Positions 22,896 through 34,967 of a stretch of DNA of 64,000 bases are shown here, one piece after another. Position numbers and translations under genes: made by a program. The notes beneath the pieces are model-generated. The model saw only the letters and a program-made list of their open reading frames with translations, was not told where the DNA came from and made no database searches. Source of the stretch: Anticarsia gemmatalis (lineage: Eukaryota > Arthropoda > Insecta > Lepidoptera > Erebidae); NCBI RefSeq assembly GCF_050436995.1, contig NC_134751.1, positions 4,774,001 to 4,838,000 on the forward strand, read 5' to 3'. The first letter of the stretch is position 1; each line of letters opens with the position of its first letter.

Positions 22896-24420
22896 CTTTT
22901 TGTCGGCGGGCTAGTTGGCCAACTGACCGCTTGTGTAAGTAAGCTTTGTCGGTGGACCAGCGACTTTGTTGTGTGTTGCGCTTTATATCAAGTCTTTAAA
23001 AAACACCTATTAACACCGTCGAATAATCCACTGTTGTTTAATTCGACAAATTCAATAATTATTAGATAATTTACATCAAATAATCGCGGTTAAAGTAATA
23101 TAATCCATGTTTTGTCACTTTCTATCAAGTTTGACATTATCTATGAGTGACAAAGATAAAAGGTTGGAACTAATCCTGTACTGCAGATAATAAGTTAAAC
23201 GTAGAAATACTCGAAATATTGTCGTTACATGAAGTTTTGAAGGATAAAGTCGCATTTTCATACATAAGTGAATTTATTTTATGCGCTTGTTAGGAAGATT
23301 ATAAGGATGATTTGTCTTGTGATAAGCGGCGCTTGCCAAGTCGAGTTTCCTCATCAATTATTATATTGGTGAAGGACTTCATTATTTATGGCCCTTACGG
23401 GCATATGCATAGCGTACATAATATATTTTTTTGTAATTGTAAAATAAGCCTTTGAAAGAAAAGTAGAGACAATTTTTTATCACGTGAAATATTTTTTAGA
23501 TTCAATAGCATCCATACACAGAACATACTTGATACATTGAATTGAACATATATTGATGACTTTTTTTTTCTTTTAGATAATCTGAGTTTTCTGTAATTGC
23601 ATCTCTCTATTTACTGAAAATATTTTTAAGTTTTTTTTTCCTATTCATGGATTAAACATTATTTTTAAAGAAGATAATAATTAATAATAGTTAAGGAAAT
23701 GTTATAATCTTTTTTATGTTTGACTTGCCCGATAGTTTTTAAGAGTGTAGAGTAAAAAATTACTAAAATATAATAATGTTTTATAAGTCTGAATGTATTA
23801 AAATTGCAAAGTAAATCAATTCTTGCTATGATCTGAATGTAGAGTTGTAGTTAAATATTTGTAATATAGTTATTTTTTGTAGATTAATGCCCAGTTTCAC
23901 TACTACGAAAACATGACTGAAGCTCAATAACTTTCTTTTATTACGGTGGTACATTTTTAAGAAGTAAATTGCTACTTTATCGAAAGGTAGAGTGGCCACT
24001 GGCCAGTATTTGGTTGGTAGTGAAACAGGTCTGTTTATTAATTTTATATTGCATTCCATCTATGTATCTATTCACCCAGTGATATTATTCAAATGTTTTT
24101 CATGAAATTGTATTCTAACTAAGTAGCTTTGTCATATATTGTTGTATCGTTTAGTTATTTTGTACATTTAATTTTTAAGTATAATGTGTAAAATCATACC
24201 GCAGTGAAATTTAGATACAACTGAAATACGTTATATTTATAATGAATTAAGTTATTTATATACAATACACGTGTACTGTATTGGTACGAATTTATTTAAT
24301 AAACATATGAACGTTGATTGTTTGTTATTGCACCGGTGTTACGCTGTGAATTCCCACGGCTTCATCTCGACCGAGTCGTACTTCATTGACTGATAAGTAC
24401 CCACATAATTACCGGCGTAT
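22896..24420. other. Intergenic sequence between TBCK and CrebA
   Basis: AT-rich; apart from the small MITE at 23890-24030 I see no gene, RNA or recognisable repeat. Confidence 0.6.
23890..24030. mobile_element. Short MITE with CCAGTTTCACTAC ends
   Basis: Left end CCCAGTTTCACTACTACG and right end TTGGTAGTGAAACAGGT are near-perfect inverted repeats of about 13 bases enclosing about 140 bp. No other copy was found in the window. Confidence 0.65.
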
Positions 24421-24429
24421 TGTCGCGTG

Positions 24430-24870
24430 GGCCGCCCCCTAACGGCTCGTGACGTTTTTACCCCCTATCACGTTATGAATGAGAGGTCCGTATCAGAGAG
24501 GGGGCGGCCGGAGTGGGGGGCGATAGACGCCGCTCTCGCATTCGCCGGCCGAACCTCGCCGCGAGTGCATGTCCGTCAGCGCTCAGCGTCAAAACATTTC
24601 TCGCGTGCAGTGAAACTTCATAAAAAAATATTTTATTGCAAAAACAAATGGGCGTCGATAGTGAAACGTAAACGTTGTGATGATGCACAGTGTTCTGTGA
24701 TATTTGAGTCGTCTGACAGTTTGTTAGTGCAGTTTACATTGTTTCCAAGTTCCGCCTGCTCGGGACAGGACACTTAGTAGGAGAGTGACAGTTTGCTGTG
24801 TTTTGTGAGTTTTTCTCGGGAAAGTTGACGGTGTTTACAGTCGGAGGCCGTAAGGTACACCGGCCCCGAC
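24430..24870 (+). promoter_or_regulatory. CrebA: CrebA promoter and 5' leader
   Basis: A CpG- and GC-rich block (GGGGGCGGCCGG at about 24500) in otherwise AT-rich DNA, directly before the first coding exon. TCAG-type initiator-like words occur near 24585 and 24606, but no TSS can be fixed. TGACGT (half CRE) occurs near 24450. An ATG at 24475 opens a 100-codon frame ending at 24777, before the main ATG. Confidence 0.55.
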
Positions 24871-24933
24871 ATGGAGAGTTACTTCGACATGTCTAACGAT
24901 CTGAAGGACGTCTGGGAGGCGGACATTGACCCG
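24871..24933 (+). CDS. CrebA: CrebA (CREB3-family bZIP transcription factor), first coding exon
   Basis: Twenty-one codons ending in a perfect CCG|GTGAGT donor, phase 0. The peptide contains NDLKDVWEADIDP, matching the conserved start of fly CrebA (a short leader then DLKDIWDSDLDPE), as I recall that protein. CrebA is a bZIP activator of secretory-pathway genes in gland and epidermal cells, binding CRE-like sites; its bZIP domain is at the C terminus and would be outside this window. The remaining exons are not found up to 64000, so the first intron is at least 39 kb. The call rests on one short motif plus promoter context; another acidic-start factor is possible. Confidence 0.72.
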
Positions 24934-27900
24934 GTGAGTTGACCTTGCTTGATATCTGTTATCGCTCAAAGGTGATCATTTGATTTAATTAGCGATCTGC
25001 CGAACGGGACGTTGCGAGAGAATTCTGAATGTTTTCAGTGAACGGTGTTGTTTTGTTTCATTCACATCGCAAACAATCGGTGGACGACTAGAGTACAATA
25101 AGCGTGGTAAAAACTGCAATAATGGATTTACGTTCGCATCGTGATAAAAGTGCTAAACTCGAATGAAAGTACTAACTGATAACACTGATAACACACTTAT
25201 ATGGCTGCCCATTTATTATCCACGAGTATTTGTTACGGAATTGACTCACGAGCGAGGTATTTGATAGCGAACTTTTTATCAATGTTATTGTACCTACTTT
25301 CTAACGTTGCCAACCCTAAATCGGTTCTAGAAATGAATGCGAGAATACAGTGAGTGAGACATACGGTAACTTTCGTTTACTGTTGATAAACTGTGGCTGA
25401 ATCACGTTGCAATTGTTCCACATTCGCACGATCATAATTAAAGCAACATTCACCCCACACAAGTCAAACAAAATTTGTTATTGCATACCGATTAAACTTC
25501 GGGCATTCGCAATCATTATCCTTTACCTAACAACCGATTGTTGTTCATTTGCTCACTTATTACATATTTATTAACTACTTCGTACAATTGATTACACATC
25601 GAGTGCCATCAAATAGCCAATATAAATGAATAAATAGAAATCTTGGAAAGTCGATTTCTAAACGACTGTAGCTTAATATGGATTTAATTAAGACCTGCTT
25701 AAGTACTGTTTGCAATGCCTAATTTAGTACGAAACCCGGTCAGTTGCGGACTTTGTTCAAACCAGTTTATCCTAATTAAAGTTTTTGATGATAATTAACT
25801 AATTGTTTTTGAACAAGTATATTTATCTGAGATTCTCTTGTATTGTTTTCAGTGTGATTGTTGACGTAATTGTAGTGCAAGATAAAAATATTTATCTACC
25901 TTCCTTCGTTATGAAATCGTGAGACGGTTGACTCATAGTACCATTTTTGTATCTCTATCAATGAACTTACTATTGTATTGTGATGAGGTTTACTTGTGAG
26001 TTTATTAATGGGAAATAAACATCAATTGATGATAGGTTTATCGTAGGTTTAAACAAGTTTGAGCGTTTAATTTTAAAGCCTATCTTTATACACACAGTTT
26101 TGTTGTTCATTATGATTTTAAAAAGTTGCAGACCACGCGCCGTGTGGTATCAAAATCTAAAGAAATCGATGCATTATCTTAAAACAAATCTTTTAAAATA
26201 AAACCATTACCCGCCCACATTGCACGAGATACTCTCACAATTATATTCGGAAGTATATAATTACATTTTAGATGTGATTCAGTTTTTGTTTGTCCGGTCA
26301 TGTCCGATGTTTCATATGTATTTGCAGTTGATGATTTCAATGTAAACAATAATAAAATACAAGCTATGCGGGTTGATGAACTGCATGGAAAAGGAGTGCC
26401 GAATTTTGTTATAAACCAGACTCGTTTTATTCTTAACTCTTATTAGAATCGAAGTTGTATTGGATAATAAGTCGATTTCTTCACATAGATAATGTATAGA
26501 TTGTCTTAAAGATGTCCGTTACAAAGTTGGTTTTAAATTTCTAAATATTTATTAAAGATGATTTGTGTGACCATTTACCAAAATCTCCCTAAAATGTGTA
26601 TTTTGTTAAAGAACGGATATACGCTTCATTGAATGTAGTTATTGAAACTTAATTGACGCGAATTTATTGAATTCTCTGCCTCTAAACGGTTGTTAAAGAA
26701 ATTAATGGAATCTATTCATTGAAAAAACTATTGAGAAAGTTACCACAATTATTTTAAATTGATATAAGTGGTAGGCGTAGAGAACTGAATTATACTAACA
26801 TGCATTAAATTGCCATATACAAAAACAGAAGCGTAGTTCAGTAACCAGTGGCACTGTTACCGAATCTACATTGAAATTCAAAACATGGAGCACGAAGTCC
26901 TGTGTTTTACGAATGTAGAATCAAAAAACAGTTTACAAAGATTGTAAGGGCAGTATTCGTCCCATGAATGAAAGGATTAATTTATAGGCAGCAAACAATG
27001 ATCTGTGCGTGTATTGACCTCAGGTAGGCACAAAAAAGGCCCACGATTGCAACCGTATCAAAACATTTTTTTGCCTCGGATCGTGTACGATGGTATGTTT
27101 TTGTAATCGCTACTATTTCTGTTAGCAGGCATTTCCATGTAAGGAGTTAGACAAATGTTACTGAACCAATAACTGTAGGTACAGCTTGTCAAATTGATTT
27201 GCTTTTTTTTTATTCTGGACACCCCGTGGAGATGTTTGTCGCTGGGAACTTAATCTATGACAGGATTGATGAACTCGTAAAAGTTTAATGTGTTACAAAA
27301 TATTTTAATATTCCTGAGACAGGTAGAAATGTATATTTTTTGTTAAACTATCTCCGTCACAAACAGGATCTCGTGTTAGACCCGATACATTTTTTATAAA
27401 TTACTCGATACGAAAAGCTCTCGACCGGGATTCGAATCCGTTACTCAATGTATGCTACACTTGTGTTAGCTACACAAGCTTGTTGTATGCCAGATATTTA
27501 ATAATTTTACGCTTTCCGAAGAACAATTTAACATAGATAAGGTATCATATTCTCACATGAGATGGGGAATGATTCCTCATAAAAATGTATTTTACTTATG
27601 TTTGGCCCGCTTTATAGTCATTAAAAGAATTAGATCTATTCAATTCAATGTCTAAAGCGACTATTAACTCGTTATTATGCAAATTACAGAAGCAATCGTT
27701 GTCTTTTTGTCCTTTCAACAATTATACTCAATTTGCATTTCTAAGAACAGAATTAATAATGCTTTCTTCATTAGAAATGACGTTAAATTGACAAATTCAA
27801 TTTGTTGCTCAGTTTGTTTTATTCTCTTTTCTGAAACGGCATTGCATAAAATGCTAAACTGCGAAGCCATTAATGGTATTGGGTACTAGAAGAAATAAGT

Positions 27901-28009
27901 TTTACCTTGGCACACGGATAATTTAGCCATTTTGTCTACAATAATTCCAAATTCGTGGGTTATTCGGGAAAGGTCATTAAGACCTCGGCTAGAACAGGCA
28001 CCTGTAACT

Positions 28010-28235
28010 CGTTTTCTCTGCTATGCGATGACGTCACGGTTGGCTGTTAATGGTCGACAACCCGACCGCGTTGCGGAGATGATTTGCATGCTGTGATTTG
28101 TTGCGTGAGTGCGTGCTTCCACGTTTGGTCAGGTTGGCCGTACGTTTCTTATGGCGCGGAGCGTACGGTATAGCGTAGTGCGACGACCTGGTGCGTTGAA
28201 CTAAGGGGCCCGACGCCGCAGGTGCTTTTTTTATT
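28010..28235. promoter_or_regulatory. CpG-rich island with palindromic CRE
   Basis: Local GC-rich block with TGACGTCA at 28029-28036, ATTTGCAT (octamer-like) at about 28082-28089 and several CG dinucleotides. This is a candidate enhancer, based on composition and motifs only. Confidence 0.35.
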
Positions 28236-30064
28236 AATATTAACTTGTCCGACCATTATGATGGACAGCGACGCTAGGTAACAATATTTAGTGGGTTCAT
28301 TCTACTTCTTGTAATCCAACTCGCAAAGTATACGCTGTTATTTGGCCATGATAGATACTTAACACTCGAATTAGTAGAGCAAATAACAGTTGTTTACTAA
28401 GGACTAGTTCTTGGAATTTTAACTTGACTCTCGTACAAACTTTAAATGTTAAACGTAAATATGCGAAGAAAAATTCTAATTCCATGCAAATTATACAAGT
28501 TCTCTTGCGTAACCTATTCCAGGGCTCTATTAATAGAAACTAGTAGCCGTAAGTTTTAATTGACTTTTTTCAATGAATCCTTATTAGTTTGGCGCTGTAA
28601 TGAAATTTAATTAAGCGTTAGAAAATCTTCGTGTAATAGTTACCAATGCACTGAAACTCAAGGCATGAAAAGGAATATTTTTCATTTTTTATACGTTTCT
28701 TCGATGCGGAACCCGCTTGGCAACTCACTCTTGACCAGTTTTACGTTCCCGTTTCTTTATTCAAGCAGGCTCTTTTATAGTTCTTTCAAAGCACTATTTC
28801 GTTTTAGTACCTATGTATTCTTATTGAAGACTCGAATACATTATTCATATAACAATACAATACGCATTACACAATAGTAATTATGTATTTTACCGTTAGC
28901 CAGTGATGTCAGATGTACCGGCTTTTTTGTTCATTGGAAGAACGTAGGTAGACTCTGTATCCTTTTTCCAAAAAAAGTTACTTACGTCCGGTGTCCGGTT
29001 GTGCGTCATTATCTATTGACATTCACTAGGGTTGTCGTACCTATTTCGAACCAAGGTAATTCCTAGAATGCCTTAGGCCGAGTTAGGCCAAAGTTAATCG
29101 ACCGTTTTGCTTTGTAAGCATAACCTATTAAACTAAATTGTTTCAGAAATAAGCTTTCGATTAAATCGTTTTGATTGCAGTAATTTAGAACGGAATAAAT
29201 AAAAGGTCGGCCTTTTTCCAAGAAATAATTTGCGTAGGACTGCTATCATACGTTAACCCGAAAGCCTTTTATCCTTAATGTTGCAAAGCTATTGAGTTTA
29301 TTCTTTGGAGTTTACATTTTTTTTTATTAGGTATGTCTATCAATACAGATCGACGACCGAATTGAATCGTGTGAAAGGTCAATTTACTCTATTCAATTTC
29401 AACAATGTATCGTTTGTAGAAATGGCGACATAGAAAAAAATATTGTTTTTTATTGGCTAAACATTTTCAATAATATTTTAAAAGTTGGATACGCAATTAT
29501 GTTATTAACATACTTTGCTGTACGCCCAAAGGTCTCTGGGTAAACATTTACATTGTTTTATTAGAATTAACCTAAATATCCGTACCGCCATTATGGTGGG
29601 AAACGATCAAAACTAACCAAGCCGTATCCGTATTAACGACTTAACCTTTACCCTAAGCTTATTTTTATTGTATTGGCAACACTTACCGGTCTTAGTCGGC
29701 CATTAATCGATTAGGGTTGGGTTACATAACAAATCGCGGATTAAAAACGTGAAAAACAACTTGTAAATTAGTACCTTAAGTATTTATTTTTTTACTCATG
29801 TAAGAAGACTAAATGTTAACACAATAGTCTTATAATTCGCGAAACATACTATACCTATTTTCTACGATGTTATTAGAAGAAAATACCCAATTTTTCACGC
29901 AAAGCTGAAGCCTAATCGGATTCGTAACGCTGGATATTATTTTAATAAACTTCACATAGAAAATCTACGTCGCATATTCATAGCCCTTTGCGTATACTAC
30001 CTATTAGTACTTATTTACATATAGGCGTCCATAACTGGCTAATCTTCTTACGGTAGCCCTACGG

Positions 30065-30170
30065 TCTATAAAAGTATGTATAAGTTGTAGCGAGTGTACG
30101 AGCAGAGAGTGGCTCGCGGCCGAGTTATAATGTTAATTGAATTTCCTTTCCGGTTGTAAGTCCTCATTGC
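30065..30170 (+). promoter_or_regulatory. Candidate intronic promoter
   Basis: CTATAAAAG (TATA-like, about 30066-30074) followed about 30 bases on by a GC-rich segment (CGAGCAGAGAGTGGCTCGCG) and then TGACTCAGC (AP-1-like) at about 30194. It could serve an alternative CrebA leader; there is no transcript evidence here. Confidence 0.25.
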
Positions 30171-31245
30171 TCGCCGTGATCGTGTTCATTGTGACTCAGC
30201 ATAATAACTAGAGTATAATTAAAACAACTGATAATGCTAGATAAATGACTTGAAAAAGTACCGTTGAATTGTTTAATAACGTTTCTGAAATACCTTGAAG
30301 TAAAAAAATAGTAATGATTGTTTAATTTAAGATTTATTTTGTGGTGATAGTAGACTTTGGGGTCGCATCTTTAATCAAAGATGGCTAAATTGGGGTCTGA
30401 TTTTAATGTGATGTGTTAAAATGAGCAGCCTTTACTAACAGTTTTGACTTACATTTTCTTGCAAAAAATATTTCTTAATCTTTTAGAATCAAGACATTAA
30501 ATGAATCATTGAGTAGAGTAAACACAATAAAATGCCTAGCGATTATTAGCGGAATGCTGGTGACCTTACAGCTAAGACAGTACTGTTACAGGGCTTCAAG
30601 ACGGAAAAATGTATTTCCGCGAAACTCAAGTGGAATTTGACCGAATACCCTCTCAGTTATATTCTAGGAAATATTAAGTACAACGCAAAAACTCTTTTTG
30701 TTTAGCCAACTACTGAAATAAAAATTAGGCACATTTACTAGTTAATTTATAATTCGTATTAAAAGAAAGATAGCATAAAAACATTTTATTGGACGTTTGA
30801 ATCGATGAAATACAAAAAAATTAAATATACTTCTGAATTAGAGACAGCCCTATAAAAGTAGCAGGAAAGGAAACGCCCAGTGTTGCCAACAAGAAATAGT
30901 AACTCGATATACGCATGTTAATTATGAATAATCGACTAACACAACCACGTGTCCTGAATTCTAGGGCGTAATATAGACTATCTAGGCTAACGTGTACTAC
31001 GCAATGCAATTTTTCGAACGGCCTTGCAGTAATGTACACTTGATAGGGGCTGTATACACAATACTCGATACTGGTGCCGCGGGAAAACCGGGGCTCTTTT
31101 GATATCCTTCTTTTAACTATAATATGGAGTGTGTATGTGGGTTTATGTACATTGCGGTTTATAGCAATTACCTATTGAGTTCTAAAGCTTAACGATTTGT
31201 CATATCTGTATGTCATTGATGTGATGATATTATTTAGTGATGTTT

Positions 31246-31342
31246 AGTCAGCCCGTGATCACGGTAGATACAATTCGATCGAAATGTCGGGTATCCTAAC
31301 CTTTAATTTTACAATCGCGTTTAAGACCCGTTGCATTATAGG
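31246..31342 (+). repeat. Dispersed repeat, copy 2
   Basis: TCAGCCCGTGATCACGGTAG ... GCGTTTAAGACCCGTTGCAT. Same ends as 22110-22165 but about 35 bases longer inside. Confidence 0.6.
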
Positions 31343-32689
31343 ATAAAGTCTGAATACCACCATATTTTATTAAAGAATTCTCATTTTCATTACCGTCCTG
31401 TTGAATTAAAATGATACTATGTACTATGAACCGACATTCTAGAACAGTAATTGCTTACAAAAACTGCTGGTAAATGGTAAGTAATGTCGCAGTACAATAA
31501 TGGGTTGCGGCTTTTAGTGTCGAAAGCCAATTCCCTTCAGTTTACCGGCCGTGAGTCAACAAATAGGTAAGAAAAGCTGATCTAGGATTTGCGTGGGAGG
31601 CTGAAAGACTCGGAACAATAAGGTTTTCCTCCAAAATAGCATTATCATTATGATTGCTTCTATTTCTCGGTGGTCTATTTTTGCCCCTTTGTTTTCTCAG
31701 CGAATGTTTACCGACGTACTTCTATTCAATACTATTGTGTCCTGGGAATAAATTCGCCTATTATAATCCCGTGTTGAATCTTATTTATTATAGTAAATAA
31801 TAGTTCTAGAAATATCGGGTATTTTACCTCTGCGGTAGCTTTTGTGACGTTGGTAGTCTATGATTTTGGATTCTTAGAACTTTTTATTCTTATTCTAATG
31901 CATGTTGATGTGTATGTTTTTCCTTGTGGTTAAATAATACTAAGAATTTATCTATTGTCCATCACGACTGAGGTTTAGCACCTACTAGAACAGTCGACTT
32001 AATCGACTAAGAATCATTCGATTGTAAAGTCGACTATCTGGATAAACATGTTATTATTACTATTGACAAGTTCTAAGTGATCCCACAGTTATTCAAAGAT
32101 CACCGAGATGGTATACCTAACATACAAAACTTGTTTGTGGTTGAAACAATGGCGTGTTGCGTAAATACATGGCTCAGTGGTTACGTCACTCACGATCGGT
32201 CTGTATCCAATGGTATCATTTCAAAAACAAGATATTGACACAAGTGAATACATGTGACATTGTTTCAGTAAGTACTTCGTGCCTTACAGCCTTACTTATG
32301 TATAGTTCAAGTCCAATAACATGGATTCTTGTTTTCCTCTACTTTTATTTCTTGTGATTATTACTCTAAGGTAAAAAAATATGCGACTACCTATAAACCT
32401 TTAGAAGATACAATAATTATAGCTGCCGATCTTTCAGTTTGTCATGTCTTATAGTCTCTTAGTAATTCACACTCTAAAATAAAATTGGTGCTGTAAATCG
32501 TGGGCTGATAGTCCGTTTTCATCACCCTGCAACAAATCAAAAATAACTTTCAATAGGTATAAATTATGCAAGATATTTAAGCTTTATTGTTTTATGGTAA
32601 TGAGGTTTGCAAAGGTCAAGATTTTAACATTTATAATTTATACATACTAATAGAAACATTTACCTAGCACCTCACTCACAATTAAAACT

Positions 32690-32744
32690 TACATTGACGC
32701 TGATTTTAATAATAGTCCTTATTATTAAAATCAGCGTCAATGTA
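32690..32744. repeat. Perfect 25-bp palindrome with 5-base loop
   Basis: The left arm 32690-32714 (TACATTGACGCTGATTTTAA...) is exactly complementary to 32720-32744, with loop GTCCT. It is AT-rich with a GACGC core. It could be a tiny MITE, a cruciform or a short hairpin RNA. Confidence 0.9.
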
Positions 32745-33422
32745 TATATATGACAAGAAACTTTCAAAATGACAGTTTTGACATTTGACGTTCAGATTTT
32801 GACAGTTTTTTTTTAATTCATGGCGTGTACACAATACACATTAAAATAGAGCGATTTCAGTAATCGACAGTTGGAGATGCACGTAAAATGCAACATTCGC
32901 GTGTGAAAGGCGGTGCGGGCACTCGTCATTGTATGTCGTTTGCATTCCTCTCACCGGTAAGCGGGCAACTGTGTTGCTAGGCTGATGAAAAAATTCCCCG
33001 TTGAAACTTGTTCTCGGAAAATATGGAAATTATACACCTGAGCTAATCGTTAACAATAGTGAGGCTGTTTCCTTTTGTGACTATTTTGGACTTGGATTCA
33101 GTGTCTGCTGTGTGCATATTTTACTTATTAGTGTTTTAAGAATTAAGTTAATATACCTAGTATATTCATATTATATTGTGGTTATTGTGGTTATTGTGGT
33201 GAACGAAGCAAACAGTATTATAACATTATGTAATAAAAACATTAAATTTTTAACACTGTCACCAATGAAGCTTCAAACAATGAATTGCACTCAGCGACAA
33301 AAAGTTAACAAAACGAATGTTAAACTAAGTTAAACAAAAAAAATGCGAGAGTAAGTTGCAAACATAACAAACATCATCTCACAGTTATTCTAGATACATG
33401 ATTGTGTCAATACTTGTAGAAG

Positions 33423-34967
33423 TTATTCCGCACTGGTACGTAAAAGAGATTTGAATTTAGAAAAAGTTTCATGAAATATGTCAATATTATTAAACTTATT
33501 ATTATAGCAGCTGCATGCTCTTATAATAAATCTATTTTTACCATATGAGGTTCTTGCAAAAGGAACGTCTAAAACTGAAGTACAGCGTGAAGTTGGTCGC
33601 CTACAACGTAAACCTATGTTAAATAAAAGATAAGAGGATTCAGTTAAGTTGTTTAAAACTTTGTATAGGAGAGTTATGTCATTGTGTAGACGGCGACGTT
33701 GTAGTGAAATTAAATTATTGGAATGAAAGTTAAAATTAGGATCATTGCAGTTTCTATATTCCAGATGTTTAACAAATTTATTCTGTATACACTCAATTCC
33801 ATCGATATGAACATTGAAATGTGGATTCCAGACGGTAGATGCATATTCAAGGTGTGATCTTACATAACTATTGTATAGTATCATGTATGTATGTTTCTTT
33901 TTAAACTCTTTACCTTGTCTAAGAATAAATCCTAACATTTTGTAAGATTTAGTAATAATATGATTATAATGAGATCTAAAAGTTAGTTCACTATCGAGGA
34001 TCACACCAAGGTCTCTTACCTCATTGATTCGTTTAAGATTAGTGTCAAAAAGTTTATAGTTAAAAATTATGGGGTTCTTTTTTCTTGTAAAACTGATTAT
34101 ATAACATTTATTAGTATTCATAACTAGACCATTTAATTTGCAATAATTACCGAGACTATACAAATCGTCTTGGAGAACTAGAGAGTCAGTGATGTCAGTT
34201 ATTTTCCTGAAAATTTTAGTGTCATCGGCATAGAGTAGGCAACCAGAACTTTTAATGACATGAATAACATCATTAATAAAAATATTGAATAAAAGTGGCC
34301 CAAGATGTGAGCCCTGAGGCACACCGGAAGTGACGGGAGCAAAAGTGGACGTATAACCTTTAACAGTGACTGCCTGTGTTCTATTTCTAAGGTAAGATTG
34401 AAGCCACCTCAGAAGGTCTCCATGAATACCAATATTAGCCAACTTGGTTATGAGAATAGAATGGGAAATTTTATCGAACGCTTTGGAATAATCCGTATAT
34501 ACGACGTCAACCTGATAACCTTCATCCATTGTTTTAGTAACGAGATCGACTAATTCACATAAATTAGTCTCAGTAGATCTATTAGAAACAAAACCATGTT
34601 GATTTGGAATAATAAATTGTCTAACTTTAGGATAAACTGAATCATAAACAATCTTTTCTAAAAGTTTAGGAATGAGAGACAGCTTAGATATACCACGGTA
34701 GTTTGTGACGTCACACCTATCACCTCCTTTAAGTATAGGTACTACGTGACTCTTTTTCCAACGGATAGGCATTACTCCTTGTGTTAAAGATTGGTTAAAG
34801 ATAATTGATAACGGAAGAGCTAACACTTTATGACAACTTCGTAGAAAGATGGGCGGTATACCGTCAGGCCCAGGTCCTTTCGAGCAGTCAAGTTTTTTTA
34901 AATATGTCTCAGTAAGTTGAACTGTAATATTAACTGAAGCTATGTCGACTAATTGATAACTTCTTAT
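33423..34967 (-). mobile_element. Non-LTR retrotransposon reverse transcriptase, 5'-truncated but open
   Basis: A continuous minus-strand frame of about 514 codons, ending at TAA 33425-33423. RT motifs in order: LDCSKGPGPDGIP, VVPILKGGDRCDVTNYRGIS, VYTDYSKAFDKISH (catalytic Asp), TSGVPQGSHLGPLLFNIFIND, LLYADDTKIF (YADD) and NEVRDLGVILDSELTF (thumb), then the LISLQRRRLHNDITLLYKVLNN tail seen in the jockey/CR1 group. The endonuclease domain and ORF1 are missing, as is usual after incomplete reverse transcription. The frame has no stop and the catalytic residues are intact, so the insertion looks recent. No poly(A) tail or target duplication was found. It lies antisense to the presumed CrebA transcript. 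Confidence 0.92.

Noticed and set aside
27400..27480. tRNA-like B box GGGATTCGAATCC
   Set aside because: No A box or acceptor stem at the right spacing; at most a decayed SINE.
33001..33333. 110-codon plus-strand frame before the LINE
   Set aside because: Rich in Ile/Val from AT-rich GTTATTGTGG repeats; no domain.
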